Positions 45,953-46,056 of a DNA stretch of 46,056 nt are shown here, one piece after another. Below the pieces are notes generated by a model. It saw only the letters and a program-made list of their open reading frames with translations. It made no database searches and was not told the DNA's origin. The DNA comes from Sphaerotilus natans (GTDB lineage Bacteria > Pseudomonadota > Gammaproteobacteria > Burkholderiales > Burkholderiaceae_C). Made by a program: the position numbers and the translations under genes. The stretch is from positions 1 to 46,056 of the forward strand of contig NZ_FTMZ01000031.1 of NCBI RefSeq assembly GCF_900156335.1. Reading direction: 5' to 3'. Position 1 is the first letter of the stretch. Every line of letters starts with the position of its first letter.

Positions 45953-46056
45953 ATGGCTGCACTCGTCATTGCCGAACACGACAACGCGTCCATCAAGGGC
46001 GCGACGCTGAACACCGTGACTGCGGCGGCGCAGCTCGGTGAAGTGCATGTGCTGGT
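45953..46056 (+). CDS. etfA: Electron transfer flavoprotein subunit alpha, N-terminal part
   Basis: The gene begins one base after the etfB stop and runs off the window after about 34 residues (MAALVIAEHDNASIKGATLN and onward), matching the N-terminal alpha/beta domain of EtfA. The FAD-binding C-terminal domain is outside the window. Confidence 0.9.
   Translation, partial: MAALVIAEHDNASIKGATLNTVTAAAQLGEVHVL

Overview
The window looks like part of a large catabolic plasmid (or secondary replicon) from a high-GC betaproteobacterium, probably Burkholderiales. The evidence is an iteron-type origin with a Rep_3-family initiator and plasmid-type parA/parB next to it, an IS30-family element at the left edge, a defence island, and nag-type salicylate/gentisate genes close to those of betaproteobacterial naphthalene and salicylate degraders. 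The exact genus and the plasmid assignment are inferences.

Left part (1-12.2 kb): an IS30-family transposase runs off the left edge and its terminus abuts the 3' end of an unrecognised gene. Next comes a defence island read on the minus strand: hsdM-hsdS-ptuA-ptuB (a Septu ATPase/HNH pair placed between the type I subunits), a terminator, then a separate promoter with an operator-like palindrome driving an AAA ATPase, hsdR, an M48/YgjP-like metallopeptidase and the unrecognised gene. Modification plus Septu thus seem to be one unit and restriction another.

Replication part (12.2-16.6 kb): parB and parA with two copies of a GGCAACC-N-GGTTGCC palindrome (candidate parS or operator), an origin with 22-bp iteron-like units in both orientations, an AT-rich segment, a Rep-operator-like palindrome, and the Rep_3 initiator.

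Middle (16.7-34.1 kb): a LysR regulator diverges from an NADP-binding oxidoreductase and a secreted alpha/beta hydrolase. Then comes a complete salicylate-to-central-metabolism operon on the minus strand: nagAa-nagG-nagH-nagAb (salicylate 5-hydroxylase), an aromatic-acid MFS transporter, nagI (gentisate dioxygenase), nagK (fumarylpyruvate hydrolase), nagL (maleylpyruvate isomerase), and an AAA-less GAF/PAS/Fis regulator as the last gene. A divergent nagR controls it. Beyond lie a second LysR, a tautomerase/ABM pair, and an aldehyde dehydrogenase resembling salicylaldehyde dehydrogenase with a GMC oxidase, which could feed an aromatic alcohol or aldehyde into salicylate.

Right part (33.7-46.1 kb): a sigma54 regulon. 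A GAFTGA-bearing activator lies between two operons whose upstream regions carry the same GTGTCGCA site arrangement and matching -24/-12 promoters. One operon encodes a flavin reductase, a luciferase-like monooxygenase, a PQQ alcohol dehydrogenase with a lanthanide-type Asp, a cytochrome c with a CXXXCH motif, an acyl-CoA dehydrogenase, a CaiB-type CoA transferase and a GFA protein. The other encodes a RibB-like enzyme, an aldehyde dehydrogenase and EtfB/EtfA. Together these can be read as hydroxylation, alcohol and aldehyde oxidation, CoA activation and dehydrogenation of one unknown substrate, with its own flavin and electron-transfer supply. This is the most novel-looking system in the window.
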